DNA of 33,452 nucleotides from Lactifluus volemus (GCA_022376515.1 WTXI01000367.1:1-33452), one strand, 5' to 3'; numbered from the stretch's first letter, positions 20,945 through 32,049 are shown. A program made the numbers and translations. Notes: generated from the letters alone by a model not told the origin.

Positions 20945-23906
20945 ATGGATCAACTCACGCTCAATTGTTGGGTCCGTTCTGAAGATCCTACACTAGTCTT
21001 CCAGGTCAGGATTTCAAATACAGACACTGTCGACGACCTTCAAAAGGCGATCAAGAACGCGATGCCAGTGACTTTTCGCCATGTGGACGCAAAAGCTCTC
21101 GCTCTTTACAAGCCCAAGGATCCCGTATCCATACCATATGAGAAACTCAGAAAACTCATTCTCTCCAAACATGGGGAGTTATTGTACAGATTTTATCGGT
21201 TATCAGACTTTATCCCTGAACCGCTTCCCAAGTACGACATCCACATCATAGTGGGTATGTATCAGGCGATCCAAGCTGGCCCTCACATTGAATCTTCTCC
21301 TTCTTTTCTAGACGTGCCATCCGAATTCATTTGTTACTTACGAGGGGCCAATCTTAGTTACAGTTTTCCACTTGCAATCCACCCTGGTGGAACCATTGAT
21401 CATCTTATATGCTGCATAAAGGACGCACTACCAAGTCTGAGGAGCGTAGCCAACCACCGTATACGCTTATACAGGATATCTGGAGATGAGAATGAACTCC
21501 GAGAGTGTCTTGGCAAGACCGGTGACGGTGAACTACTCCAAGGGCACACTTTGCCGCCCAATTTCTTGGGTGTGCCAGTTCTCGATCCTTTGCGTATTGT
21601 TATCGAAGTTTCCACCAGCCCGACCCGTGAGTGTGAGTGCTTGTCTCAGGCGGCACCGAGTCAGCGCAATTTTACAGCCACAATCTCTCCAACTTCGTCT
21701 CTCACATCCAACATCTCCGCTCACTGTAAGCCACCTCATCGTATTAGCCATGCCTGTTGAAGTTCTGCTCATCACCGGTGACCTTACTATCCAGCTTCGT
21801 CTATCGGTGAATATCCTCCTGCTGGTGAGTCCTTCCATCTCCGGTTCTTCCGTCTCGTTTCCGGCTCCCCTGGCCTCTTGTTTTCACTGACCAACCTCGT
21901 GCTTGCCTCTTCCACAGTCGCCCGCAAGCGTAACCACGATGGCATTGTTTCCGATGAACAGAGACGTAAAGGACATAAAACGGGTGAGTGGGCGTTGTGT
22001 TAGCACTCAACATCATGCCTTTCGTTCTCATCTGATTCATTGCCATATCTCTTCATCATAACGCTGATTTTTATTCGCAGATTCTTCAATTGTGGATGAT
22101 GGTCCTTGTTACGTGAAATTTGGTGCAGCTCGTATGTTGCTCTTTACTTCGTTGCCGCCTTAAATAATAGTTTTAGGGTTTAAACGACTGCTCTATGATG
22201 GGTCGTCAACGGATTACATGTTGCATTTCTATGAACAGTTTTGGGGTGTTCCTCTACCTCAGGAACACATTTCTCTTAAGGGTTTGAGCCATGATCTTAA
22301 CGATGAAGAAAACAACGAGGAGAATGGACGAAAGGATGATGGCGATCTCCTTCCCGCGATCCCCCCCCCAATCATTGACAGCGATTGGAGGCAACTTCTC
22401 ATTCGTGCTGAATACCTTAGAATCTATAAGTGGGTTGAAGATATGTACGAGGAGGGCAGGGGTAGGTTAGATCGACCACCTGCAATTGTTGTCACAGGCC
22501 AGCCTGGAATTGGTCAGCACTCTATCATAGATACGAGAAGCTTGATTTTTAATACTCCTTTGTGCATAGGCAAATCGTACTGGGCCTACTACGTCCTGCG
22601 TCGACGTCTTGGGGAAAAGTCTGTTTCCTTGTGGCTTCAGGGGCCTACATTCTATCTGTTCTGTTCCGAAGGGGTCCTCGTTGTCCCTGCCACCTTCACC
22701 TTCAACAAATTTAGCACACACCCACACATATGGACAATAATTGATTCCTCTCAATCCCCATCTGGGATTCCGAATGCCCTGAACACGTTCCTTCCTGGTG
22801 TCTTCCCCATCTATCTCACCTCCCCTCAGCCAAAACGCTGGTCAAGGCTTGGGAAGTCGCTTGGGCAGTCATGGATGCCCCATGAGGTGATAATGAATCC
22901 TTGGACAAGGGCGGAGATTGAATATGCGTGAGTATCCTCATTTCATGACCAACTCATGCTGAGCCCTCTCTTCCACCATAGCGCGAAAAATCTATCTTCA
23001 AACAAAGGGATACATGACGTGTTACAGAGATATGATCGCTTAGGCCCCACTGCACGCTTCTGCCTCGAGATGACTCCTGATCAAGTTGCAACCTACATCA
23101 CTGACCGTGACAAATCAATCGCCAACACTAGTCTTGATCGCTTCAGAGAGCATTTCTCAAATGGTGTTGAAATGTCATATGATACCTTCTCGCATAAAAT
23201 CTGCCTGATTCGACGCACGCGAGGATCTCGACTGGGTTATGGTGACTTTACAACTGAGCTCATCTCGGCTGCAGTTGAGCAAAAAGTTGTACAGAGGCTC
23301 GAGGAGTTCAGTCAAGATCAGCTGTTGGATTTGTGGACCAATTTTTGGAGGGTTGACAATACTCGGGGAATGACTGGTTCGATATTTAAAGCTTTCGTCC
23401 ATCGGCATTTCAGAAAGCATATCCATCTGGATGCTATGCCAATGGTTCGGTCGAACCGTGCCAATTCTCATTGGCATGCTTCATTCAGCACCAAACTGCC
23501 CGATGCCGCCACCGATCATGCAGTGGTACACCAAGACTTTTCTCTCCGCATTGTTGGCAGCACATTCGTCTACTATGATGCCACCACCAAGCTACATATT
23601 CAATGAGACGTCTACTACATACCCAGAAGTGGCCAACAATTCCTCGACTCCTTTACGCTATGTGGAGGATATCTCCACATATTTCAGTGCACTGGAAGCC
23701 GCGAACACACCATTAAGGATGACATTGTTAGCTTTCTTGCATCTTGTAGTGGGTTACCCCCCCGCACACGCTGGTGTCTTGTGTTTGTCGTCCCAGGAGA
23801 CCTTGACTCGTTCTCTTGTCATCCTTCAAGTGACCTCATAGTTAAGGAAATTGGGTTATACGTCGCCCGCATTCCAATGTCAAGGGACCGCTACCTCTCA
23901 TACTGA
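20945..23906 (+). pseudogene. Crinkler (CRN)-family gene with P-loop ATPase, interrupted by an in-frame stop
   Basis: The start ATG at 20945-20947 opens a Crinkler N-terminal, ubiquitin-like domain (LTLNCWVRSEDP, VFQVRI, DLQKAIKNAM, VDAKALALYKP). A second similar domain follows after a short intron (FICYLRGANLSYSFPLAI, DHLICCIKDALP, RIRLYRI). Several small exons lead to an acidic linker and an NTPase part: the Walker A VVTGQPGIG-KS is split by a 57-nt intron (22513-22569), followed by YWAYYVLRRRLG. Another intron is 22928-22979. The frame then meets TGA at 23604-23606, yet continues open and family-like for 99 codons (YYIPRSGQQFLDSF, IFQCTG, WCLVFVVPG, YVARIPMSRDRY) to a stop at 23904-23906. 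Crinklers are effector-like or conflict proteins of fungi and oomycetes; whether this one is secreted cannot be seen, as no classical signal peptide is present. A truncated product or a recent pseudogene are both possible. Confidence 0.85.
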
Positions 23907-24074
23907 GGACTAGGATTTGGATGAGACACCTGTCATTGTATCGTTGATGGTTCAAAATGTAGAACGCGTTATTAAATATTGGTGCGCGGATGTACAGTAC
24001 AATACTATAAAGGATGAGATACAGACGATAGTAAAATCGACATGATGTGATATGTGGATGAAAATCTCCGAGTC

Positions 24075-25204
24075 TTATTCCATAACCTCCTCCATGTCAT
24101 CATCGTCCTCTTCTTCATCATAATCATCCATGGAGACGTCCGCGTTAGAGGGTTGCGATGCATACAGCTGCGACATTCCCTCCGCTTTGATCTGCAAAGA
24201 AAAGGCGTCAACTTATGCCACCGAACGTGATAAGCAACAGTCAACACGCACCCCATCACCTTTAAAGCTTGGCATGAGCTCCCAGGTGCCATTGAACTCG
24301 CCACTGCGATGCAGTGTCGCGATCTCGGATAGCACTTCCTTGAGGTACACCTCCGGCTGCTGCGTCTTCTCCCGCAAGAGCTTGATAGGCCACTGCTCGC
24401 GCTCGCGGAAGAGCGCAAAGAGGGCATCGAGCAGCTGGTTGCGGGGCATGCGAGCCATGCGCTCGTATTGCCCTTTTGGTGGCTTGGCCTTTGCGCGCTG
24501 CCAGACGAATCAACAACAGGACCAAAAAAATAAAATGAAATGGTAGCTTTTTTTGCTCACAGTAAGTTCCGCAAAACCTGCCGCAGTCGAGATGCCACTG
24601 CTGAGCATCTTGCCACCACCGCGTCCCGCGCGTGCGCCATCCATCAACCCGACGCGCACTGACCTCTCATTGGCCGCCGCACCGCGCTCGGTCAGGCGAC
24701 GCTCGTATCTGCCAGTCATGCGTGGACGCAGATTACACTCGTGTTTCACTTTGCCGGTCATGATCGTCGTGCGCGCGCGACCAGCGCCCGAGGGTGCCTT
24801 GGCGCGTTCCGCTACGACGATCTGGTTGTGCACGTCCTGATTCACCATGTCTAGCTCGTAGACATCGTCGTCACCGCCATCGTCTGGGGGAACGAGCACG
24901 ACGATGCGGGGCGGGGCTCCCGGGGGGACGTCGTATATGCGGATTTTGGCTAGCTGTACGCCCTCGGCATCGAACTTTGACCAGCGTTCCATCAGAAATT
25001 TTGGAATCTGGAGAGTGGGGGCAGCTGTGTGAGAGGAGGGTTGATATAAGTGCGGGATAATAGAAATACCTTGACAAGCCAGACTCTGCCATGACCGGAT
25101 TCAAGCATGATATGTTCATCAGGGTCTGGTAGCAAGTCATCATCATTTTGAGCTCCAAGCGCATCGAAAGGCTTCTTCTCGTCATCGGCAGCGATATCAT
25201 CCAT
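24075..25204 (-). CDS. TFG2: transcription factor IIF beta subunit (RAP30/Tfg2)
   Basis: TFIIF beta joins RNA polymerase II at the pre-initiation complex. Four exons (25070-25204, 24561-25007, 24260-24497, 24075-24184) give 309 residues in frame. The N-terminal dimerisation part has RVWLVKIPKFLMERW, IYDVPPG and PRIVVLVP; the middle has KHECNLRPRM, the family's conserved segment; the C-terminal winged helix reads PKGQYERMARMPRNQLLDALF with REREQWPIKLLREKTQQPEVYLKEVL and GEFNGTWELMP. The tail is acidic, ending DDDDMEEVME. The start is the first ATG (MDDIAADDEKKPFDAL). Length and domain order are normal for fungal Tfg2. It converges on the Crinkler gene with 168 bp between stops. Confidence 0.95.
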
Positions 25205-25512
25205 AGCAACGTCAACTCGCTCGGATGAGCAGTGGCGGCACGAAAAACCCGAGTCTGTGTACTTCGCTTAGTCATCAATTTCAAGGGAAAACTGTTCCCT
25301 TGGCAAGCTTAACAATATTCACCACACGATAGTTCCAGGAATTCTAATGCAAGGATTATAATAATGCGTGAGTGGGGAGGAGAGAGGTGATCATGATCTA
25401 ATTAAAGGAGTCGGTGTTGAGACGTCTACGTGTACTAAAGCCCGACATTGTAAGATATATAAGACTGAGAATCAGGACATTTTGAGCGTCCGTTGGACCG
25501 AGGTGGCCCTAT

Positions 25513-26066
25513 TCATGCAGTCTGTACAGAGTCAATCAGGGGAGTGTTGAGATCAGCAAAAAAAAATTACAGACCGCATCCTTAAGATAAGCAATAACGT
25601 CGTTACGGTCCTTTTCCTTCTTGAAGCCAGCAAAGGCCATGGTCGTACCAGGAATGTACTGAGCACACCATGCGTCAGTTGACACCTTTAGGACGCGCGA
25701 GAGACTAGACCATACCTTTTTGGGGTTTGCAAGATACTCAAAGAGCGTGTCTTCGCCCCAAATGATAGCCTTCTTTTGGTTCGCGTCCGTGTACTTGAAA
25801 CCTGCTGCCTGGCCAGTTTGCCGCCCGATCAAACTTGCCACGTCATGGACATTAGCGCGGACACACACTTCTACATGACTCAAATAGCGCACCCACTAAG
25901 GTTAGGGCCAACTTTGTGACCCTCGCCTGCACCGACGGTATGGCATTGCGCGCAGCGCGTCTTGAAAAGCTGAGCACCTTTTTCGGCGTCACCTTTGACG
26001 GAGGGGTACATTAACACGGTATCCCGGAAAGTAATGCGCGCACTGCATACCTGGAACGTAGGGCAT
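25513..26066 (-). CDS. CYC1: cytochrome c
   Basis: Mobile electron carrier between complexes III and IV in the intermembrane space. Five exons (26051-26066, 25893-25992, 25716-25833, 25575-25658, 25513-25521) give exactly 108 residues. The haem-attachment motif CAQCH is at residues 19-23; the sixth ligand is Met85 in [17 protein letters not shown] and [14 protein letters not shown] are classical. The protein starts MPYVPGDAEKG and ends LKDATA, matching other fungal cytochromes c. The first coding exon is 16 nt and the last only 9 nt (codes for Thr-Ala-stop), both easily missed by gene finders. Introns are 53-59 nt. High confidence from full-length match to the family. Confidence 0.97.
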
Positions 26067-26649
26067 CGCTATCGAGACAAGGTGGAGAGAGGAGAAGGTA
26101 AAATTAGGCGGATGAAAGTGATGACGGATGTGGGTTGAAGTTTGCACAGTCGGACGTCCTTAAATCATCGCTCTACTTCCGTGACCGCCGGATTTACCCG
26201 CAGCCAATCGGAGCGTCGCAATTTCCTGTGCTTTCCCACGGAGCCATTGGCGTTCGGAGCGAGTCTTCCGGGTACACTGTAAAGTTGTACATGAGGTTCC
26301 ACAATGCTTCAATTGAAGAACAACTTGAAGTTGTTTAGGCAATTGTATTAATAAATCAATGTTTCGCTCATTTTGATTCGAAATCTAAATCATGCAGTAA
26401 AGTGACGAGTAGGAAACATTCCATGAACCTGGGTGAGGGTAGTACAAAAGACGACTGAAGGGAATGGAACATCACGCAATGTATCACGAATGAACGACGC
26501 TGCTGCTCATAGTCAAGACGGAGTCATTTCTTTCTAGTCCTTTCTTCCTCGAGAGACACATTGCGAATAAGTCTACACATGACACCACAGGGCTACCTGC
26601 GCCAACTGCGACTCACGTCTAAGACTGGCACTGTAAGATCAAACGACGA
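26067..26649. other. intergenic, CYC1 promoter side
   Basis: Upstream region of cytochrome c and downstream region of the bHLH gene. No other gene recognised. Contains CCAAT-box-like CCAAT at 26205-26209 (within AGCCAATCGG), about 140 bp from the CYC1 start; CCAAT boxes bound by Hap complex drive respiratory genes in fungi, so this is a plausible but unproven site. Confidence 0.45.
26204..26212 (+). promoter_or_regulatory. candidate CCAAT box upstream of CYC1
   Basis: GCCAATCGG lies about 140 bp upstream of the cytochrome c start codon. The Hap2/3/4/5 complex recognises CCAAT in either orientation in fungal respiratory promoters. The link is inferred from position only. Confidence 0.4.
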
Positions 26650-27704
26650 CTACTCTGCTACGTCCACTTCCATGTCGTCAGCACCGTATGAACCTGTACT
26701 CCGACGCCACGGACCAAGCTCGCCAAAGTCGACGTCGCGCTCGAGATCGATTTCTTCTGCACCCTCCCGCCAAACATCCTCACTTATGAACCCACGCAAG
26801 CGTTGCACCTCAGAACGGAGCAACGAAATCTCGTTATCACGCCTTGAAATCTTCTCTTTGAGCAAGCGAATGTAATCGTTTCCAGAACGCAGGAGCTGTA
26901 ACTTGCTGATACCACGCTTTGGGTCGTCTACGTTGCCTCTAGGGGGGGTACGGGGAGGCGGCAAGATTGCCTCATCTAGACATCCTTCTTCCGTCGGTAG
27001 TGTTATCGGGGGGAGTAGCGTGCGTAAGTCATCGAACGTTGTCTTCAATGAATCTCGGCGCTTCTGCTCAGCGGCCTTGTGCGATATTTTACCAAAAACA
27101 GGGGACTCGAACTGCAAGGGCCATGAGGCGGTGGGATACCATGTTGTAGCTGATATGTGGAAAATTTAGTGTTTCATAGGTAAAGTGCGCAGCTCTATTT
27201 ACCAGGTAGAATAGGTTTCAGGCTTGGACTCACTGACACACCGAAGCCTTTCTTGGATGTAGTAGACGCCGATGCTAGCATTTTTTTCCCACGTCCTGGA
27301 TCAGAAGGTGGGTTTTCTTGATATACTTGCAATGAGACAGGCTGATCCGCGTGCAGCAGTTGCCCTGGTGGCCCTAACTGCGGTAGGGGTCGTGTGCCAG
27401 AAAACGGAAATATAGCAGCGAAAACACTGTCGTTACACCTCCAAAGGACAAGGTTCCGTGTGGAACGGCCCTCTCCTTGGATCGTCCAGCTGGCGGCTGC
27501 GTACTGTCAAAAGGGATAATATTAGAGAAAAACATGGAGACAACAGAGGTAACCTACGTTGCAGGTTTCTCGAAGCCACCGAAGCAATTGGTCGAAATTT
27601 TGCTTTTCCGTCGTAGACGCGGCCGAGAATGACATCGTCGATGGCTCACCTGTCATTAAGTTCCTCGCTCGGGTCACCCGCTCTTGGTAATCACCGATGC
27701 CCAT
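26650..27704 (-). CDS. basic helix-loop-helix transcription factor (possibly the 3' half of a longer gene)
   Basis: Three exons (27558-27704, 27203-27503, 26650-27149) starting at the ATG at 27702-27704 join in frame to 315 residues. The bHLH domain (from about residue 170) has HKAAEQKRRDSLKTTFDDLRTLLP, a proline-rich loop and GISKLQLLRSGNDYIRLLKEKI, followed by a leucine-zipper-like heptad run (RRDNEISLLRSEVQRLRGF). His, Glu and Arg at the E-box contact positions of the basic region are present (H..AE.KRR), so CACGTG-type binding is likely. The C-terminus is acidic. Upstream, a 51-nt intron with canonical ends connects this frame to the SUZ exon, so the true start may be further 5'. Regulated targets unknown. 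Confidence 0.9.
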
Positions 27705-27743
27705 CTGAAGGGGCAAAGGATCCGGCCATGTCCCTGCCTTTCT

Positions 27744-28410
27744 GCGTGAAGGTAAATGCTCGATTAACAACAACTCCACGAAATGCCCTCACAGGTCACC
27801 GACTATCATAGATGCTTGAACCCGGGCGGAATATATTTTGTCCATGTGCTGCCACTGAAGTGACACCAACAACCGACCAACGTTGGTTTCGGTCGACTCT
27901 TCTGCCAGGGGGCCCACGTCTGCGTAGACATCGCGAATCAAATCTTGGGAACTCCACTGTGCCTTGGCAAGTGATGGCGACATCTTAGTTGGAGTGGTGC
28001 TAATCGAATCACTGACGTCCCCTGCGCTAATGCTTCCACCTCTGCTAGTAGATGCCGAACCTGAAACAAGACTGAAGGTGAATGAGTTCGTACTCGTGCC
28101 ATTTCCTTTGTCCTCAAAATCCATGAAGATACGTGACCGAGCCTCGTTATAGGCAGCTTCACGTTCCTCTATGGTGAGGGTTTTCTTGTGACTATTTTGT
28201 GTACTGTTGCGTCCACCAATGCTGCCAGCTTCAGAAGGCCCGACGTCTGAGGACTCGGCATCTTCGCTATTGACCGAACCAGTACGAGACTGTGACTGCA
28301 CTCGAATACGGTCCTGGGCTGATCGACTCATAGTTTTGAAGGCGGGCTGCTTTGTCTGTTCTACTGTGACAAGTTCGGAAATCCGTTTTGAAGGGATTCC
28401 AGTATCTATA
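27744..28410 (-). CDS. SUZ-domain protein segment, R3H domain not visible, probably joined to the bHLH gene
   Basis: The exon runs from an acceptor near 28411 to about 27791. It begins with GIPSKRISELV and QPAFKTMSRSAQDR, which in fungal R3H-SUZ proteins directly follow the R3H domain, then a Ser-rich linker and the SUZ motif KTLTIEEREAAYNEARSRIFMDF. R3H-SUZ proteins bind single-stranded RNA and translation factors. No R3H exon could be found upstream: that position is occupied by the end of the neighbouring HYDIF-family gene. After the SUZ part comes TPTKMSPSLAKAQWSSQDLIRDVY and then LQWQHMDKIYSARVQASMIVGDL. Without splicing the frame stops at 27789; with the intron GTGAGG..GCAG (51 nt, to 27741) it continues in frame towards the bHLH factor. 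The first ATG available is at 28329-28331. Confidence 0.65.
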
Positions 28411-28482
28411 GTGAGTTTGTCGTAGCGATGCTGTTAAACTGCGTGATGTCGCGTTCGCAAATTGTATTACTCACTCCCTTCT

Positions 28483-29983
28483 TTATCTCCAATCGAAAGC
28501 ATGGCCACACAAACCATTTCCGTCTTGGTTGGGGAATTTCTTTGATTGATGGACGAGACATCTTTGTATAAACACAGCTTGAGTTTGAGAATCTATGAAA
28601 CAGGAAGACGGGCAGGTGCTCACCACACCAAACCAGTTCTATTTCTGGCTTGGCTCTTTGTAGGTCACCCATCATTACATCCACCCGAAAGGATTCTATT
28701 GACTGCTGACAATCAACGTAACATTGATATACGCTGGCATGCCCTAACTCACAGTATTCCCACAGATTTTCTCAACGAATTCGACTAGGTCGTCATCGTG
28801 CACAGCAACCATGTCACTTTCAGGTACGCGCTGTGTGATCCACGTTAAAACCGAATGGTGAGGAGAGTTTTCTTATCTAAGGTTGCAACACTCACTTCAG
28901 CGAGATACCGTAGCAGTGTGTGAAGGGGATCGCAACGCTTTGAAAAGTCAAGTACTGCCCAGAAATATTCAATTAGTACCTCACCTTGAAATTTGTAGGA
29001 AAATACACAGCTTGCTTTTCTGATTCAGAATCATACTCATCTAAATCTGGAGAGGGCTCTGCTGCCCCACGAAGCCTTCGCAATATCACCAGCGTACGGA
29101 TTACTCGCCACCCTCGGATAAAAACGCATTGATCTTCCAGTAGATTCTAATGAGCATCACGGCGGGGGCCATCATGTGAAGTGTGAGATGTATTAGCCCA
29201 TACCGACAGCGCAACAACCCACCTTTCCACTACGTCCTTCATTCAACAGCGCTCCGAGAACATGTTCATTCGAGAAGCTCCACTTGATACCTACTTGGTC
29301 CGAAACCTGAACTCCGAATGACACCCTTGCATCGACCTCACTCTGAGACTCCGAAAATGCAACATTGGTACATGATCTTGCGCGATCACGACCAGTCACC
29401 AAAATGATATCTTCCATTTGGTCGATCCCCAGCCCGAGCCGTTGAGCGAAAGCGAACCATCGATCTATATGCCTGATTATGTGATCCCGGAAATTCCCTC
29501 TGGCAAGAGTGTTTTGACGTTCAGCCTGCACCGGGAGGGATAATACTGCGCCCTGCTTCTTCGTGCATGAAAACGTGACTTGCCCAGGTGTTGGTGGCCT
29601 AAAAAGACAATGAGGTGAATTTTTCTTTACAGTGTCTGCTGTTTATTCATTTACTCTGCGGCGGATGCCTCTGACCCCGCAGATGCCTTGATGACTCCTC
29701 TTGAGTAAAAATCATGGGAGCCAATCGTGCCGCTGACGATATGCTCTTCTATGCTTGGCCGGAGTTGTTCATAATACTCTGGTACACGAAGCCTTTGATG
29801 GGATGGGTCGTCTGCGGGTCTCAAAGCATTGAATAGTCGGTGGAATTTACCATCCCGTATGAAACCGACGTCGCCAACCTCTACGGGGATCGAAAGTGGC
29901 CACGGACTTGGCTCCCACAGGGCATGTCCATACGCCGGATACTTTATCGCTAGCTGGTCGCGGAAAATATCGTAGTGAGCCAT
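28483..29983 (-). CDS. HYDIF-type agaricomycete family protein, copy 1
   Basis: The start ATG at 29981-29983 gives MAHYDIFRDQLAIKYPAYG. Conserved blocks follow: GHALWEPSP, VGDVGFIRDGKFHRLFNAL, VPEYYEQL, then after an intron (about 29604-29680) FSCTKKQGAVLSLPVQAE, IIRHIDRWFAFAQRLGLGI, MEDIILVTG; a further exon has EDQCVFIRGWRVIR and LRRLRGAAEPSPD; then DFSKRCDPLHTLLRYLAE and PESDMVAVHDDDLVEFVEKI. The last exon contains GDLQRAKPEIELV. I recognise this as an expanded family of agaricomycete hypothetical proteins; no enzyme motif or membrane segment is seen, and its function is unknown. The C-terminal exon border is uncertain. The gene lies just upstream of the SUZ gene on the same strand. Confidence 0.8.
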
Positions 29984-30032
29984 GACTCGGAGGGGTCAAG
30001 GACGACCTTTTAAAAGCTAGTCAAAGACGCGC

Positions 30033-30042
30033 ATATATATAT
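30033..30042 (-). promoter_or_regulatory. putative TATA box of HYDIF family copy 1
   Basis: ATATATATAT about 50 bp upstream of the start codon at 29983. Position and composition fit a fungal TATA box; no further support. Confidence 0.4.
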
Positions 30043-30478
30043 GATACGGCCCACCGAATAGCATATTTACTTTGCACAGCACTTCTTCAAAGTTGAGACG
30101 TCGGGTGGTGGTCGGGCACGGGGGCCAAATCCGATGCAGTGTTACGACATCATTACATGGTTACAGGTTGGAGTCTCACTTCAGGCACCACTAAGGGGAA
30201 AAAGGACCCGCGCCTTGATCATGATGTCACAGTGAAATTGGAACTAATGTCCAGGAGTGATGGCAGTCCATTCCTGGAATCAAAGATCCGTATAGTGATT
30301 ACGCTAGGCACGCCATGGGTGCACCACTGGCACGGGAGAAGATGTAAAACAAGACAGGAACGTGACCGAGGTAGTCATATGACACAAGCTTGCACCGGTA
30401 CCAACTCAAACCACATAACGCTGAGGTGGTCGATATAAATGGAACAACGAGTTTTACAGTACATCATTCTTGTATGCT

Positions 30479-30494
30479 TACTACTACTACTACT
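30479..30494. repeat. TAC trinucleotide microsatellite
   Basis: Five tandem TAC/ACT units in intergenic DNA. Confidence 0.7.
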
Positions 30495-30568
30495 CGAAAT
30501 GCCTTTAAGCGGCACAGTAGCAAGAATTAGGAATGGGCGCGTGCATAAAACGGAAAGCGCAGCTGCTT

Positions 30569-31965
30569 TTAGCATTGCTCCGTGAGCGGAATGTAGGCTA
30601 TTAACAATGGCCTGGTCGGGTGGCCATTTGGTTGAAAGTCTGCCGAACGGAATGGGTAGAGGTACACAAGGTACTGGAAAAATCATCCGTCCGTCGGTGT
30701 GAAGTTCTCCACCCAAGAAGTTAAAAGATACACATACCTTGATCACCGCACTCGGCCAGCTGAAGCTCGGACACACGTCGACGCTGGGGTTCCGGCGAAA
30801 CTCTCCGTTGAGTTTGATGCGCCAATGAGGACGCGGATGTACCTCGCTCGCTGGAAGTTCCGCAACGCCACCGTCGGGTTCCCAATTAGCTTCGGCGACC
30901 AGTTCCGCACAGTGATATGAGCTACGGTCATTAGGGGAGAAGGGATGGTTAACGGTTGGTCTCTTTCCGAAAGCCATGAGTTTAAACAGCCGCACGTCGA
31001 TGACGTGCGATATAGAGGCCAGGGTGACTGCCTCACGGCTTTGACTGGTTATAATGAGGCGGAGTGGGATGCTGTCGCCAACGGGGTATGAAATCTAAAT
31101 GATCATGCATAAGTAGACGAATGCATCGCATTGTAACCACATACAGGTATCTCGAGCTAAGGAATGGATGAGCGATACAGATAGTAGTATTATTTGGGAT
31201 TTATTTACCTTACACTCCACCTCGACATAATGGCCGAACAAAACACCTTTCACGATTACAGCGGGGAGCTTCTGATGCGACCAGGACGAATTCACAGGAA
31301 GATCAAGCCGTCGGTCGGGAGGGGTTGGGGAGGCACAGGAAGGGACTGAGGTATCTGGGGGCGAAGCATAACAGATTTTCTTCTTCAACCTGAGTCAAAG
31401 TTTACCGATAGGTAACATATAGAGAGGAAGAGAGCACGAACTTGACATTTCTAACAAAGATTTCGCGACGACGCATGGTCACCATGAGCTCGAAATTAGG
31501 GTTGCTGTTATAGTCATAGGACGAGTGATGACCAAGGGCGGAGCGAATAGCTGATACACCCGCGGACGACAATGCACCTGCGGGAAGCAGAAAGGAAAAG
31601 GGCCAACGTAATTGTCCGCCTAGGAATGACGAGCTGTCTACGTGTTGCGACAATAAAGTGTGCTTGGTCTTGTCCAACGTGATATTATGGTCGGAATCGA
31701 ACACTTTCAACTATGAATATCCGGCTCAATAACAGTCACTCTGATGATTGGGCGTCAACCCACCACAACGTCAATACTTTGCACACTTTTCAGACTACCA
31801 AGGGATAGCACAATGGATCCTTTTAATTCTTCTCCGGTGTACAACAGAGGGTGATCGTCGACGGAAGGTGCACGACTTATGACCTCAATAAGAACATAAT
31901 CGATACCCCAAGACACGAGTTGTATCGGTGGACCGTGTTGGGGGGAACTGAAGGATCAAGCACTT
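30569..31965 (-). CDS. arrestin-like protein
   Basis: Arrestin-fold proteins of fungi act as adaptors in trafficking and ubiquitination of membrane proteins. The N-terminal sandwich reads YVLIEVISRAPSVDD, LLYTGEELKGSIVL and SVQSIDVVV, then after an intron LKVFDSDHNITL and GQLRWPFSFLLPAG. The C-terminal part includes SSWSHQKLPAVIVKGVLFGH, IPLRLIITSQSREAVTL, VRLFKLMAFGK, WRIKLNGEFRRNPSVDVCPS and a last exon ending YLVYLYPFRSADFQPNG with stop TAA at 30569-30571. The arrangement fits the two-sandwich arrestin fold and agaricomycete arrestin-like proteins. The 5' end is not resolved: the frame is open upstream to about 31965 but no ATG was identified, so a short first exon is missing. No PY motif was noticed. 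Confidence 0.75.
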
Positions 31966-32049
31966 GGTTGTTAACGTGACGTGCTGAGTGCCCAGTGGGC
32001 CGGTCAAAACGGACGGAGTCAAGCAAGTAGCAAGACTTACTACTCCATT

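Larger units (their letters stand above)
29984..30568. other. intergenic, promoter side of copy 1
   Basis: About 585 bp between copy 1 and the end of the arrestin-like gene. A 99-codon plus frame at 30139-30438 has no family likeness. A TATATATATA run at 30033-30042 lies about 50 bp upstream of the copy 1 start and may be its TATA box. A TAC trinucleotide run lies at about 30479-30494. Confidence 0.5.
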
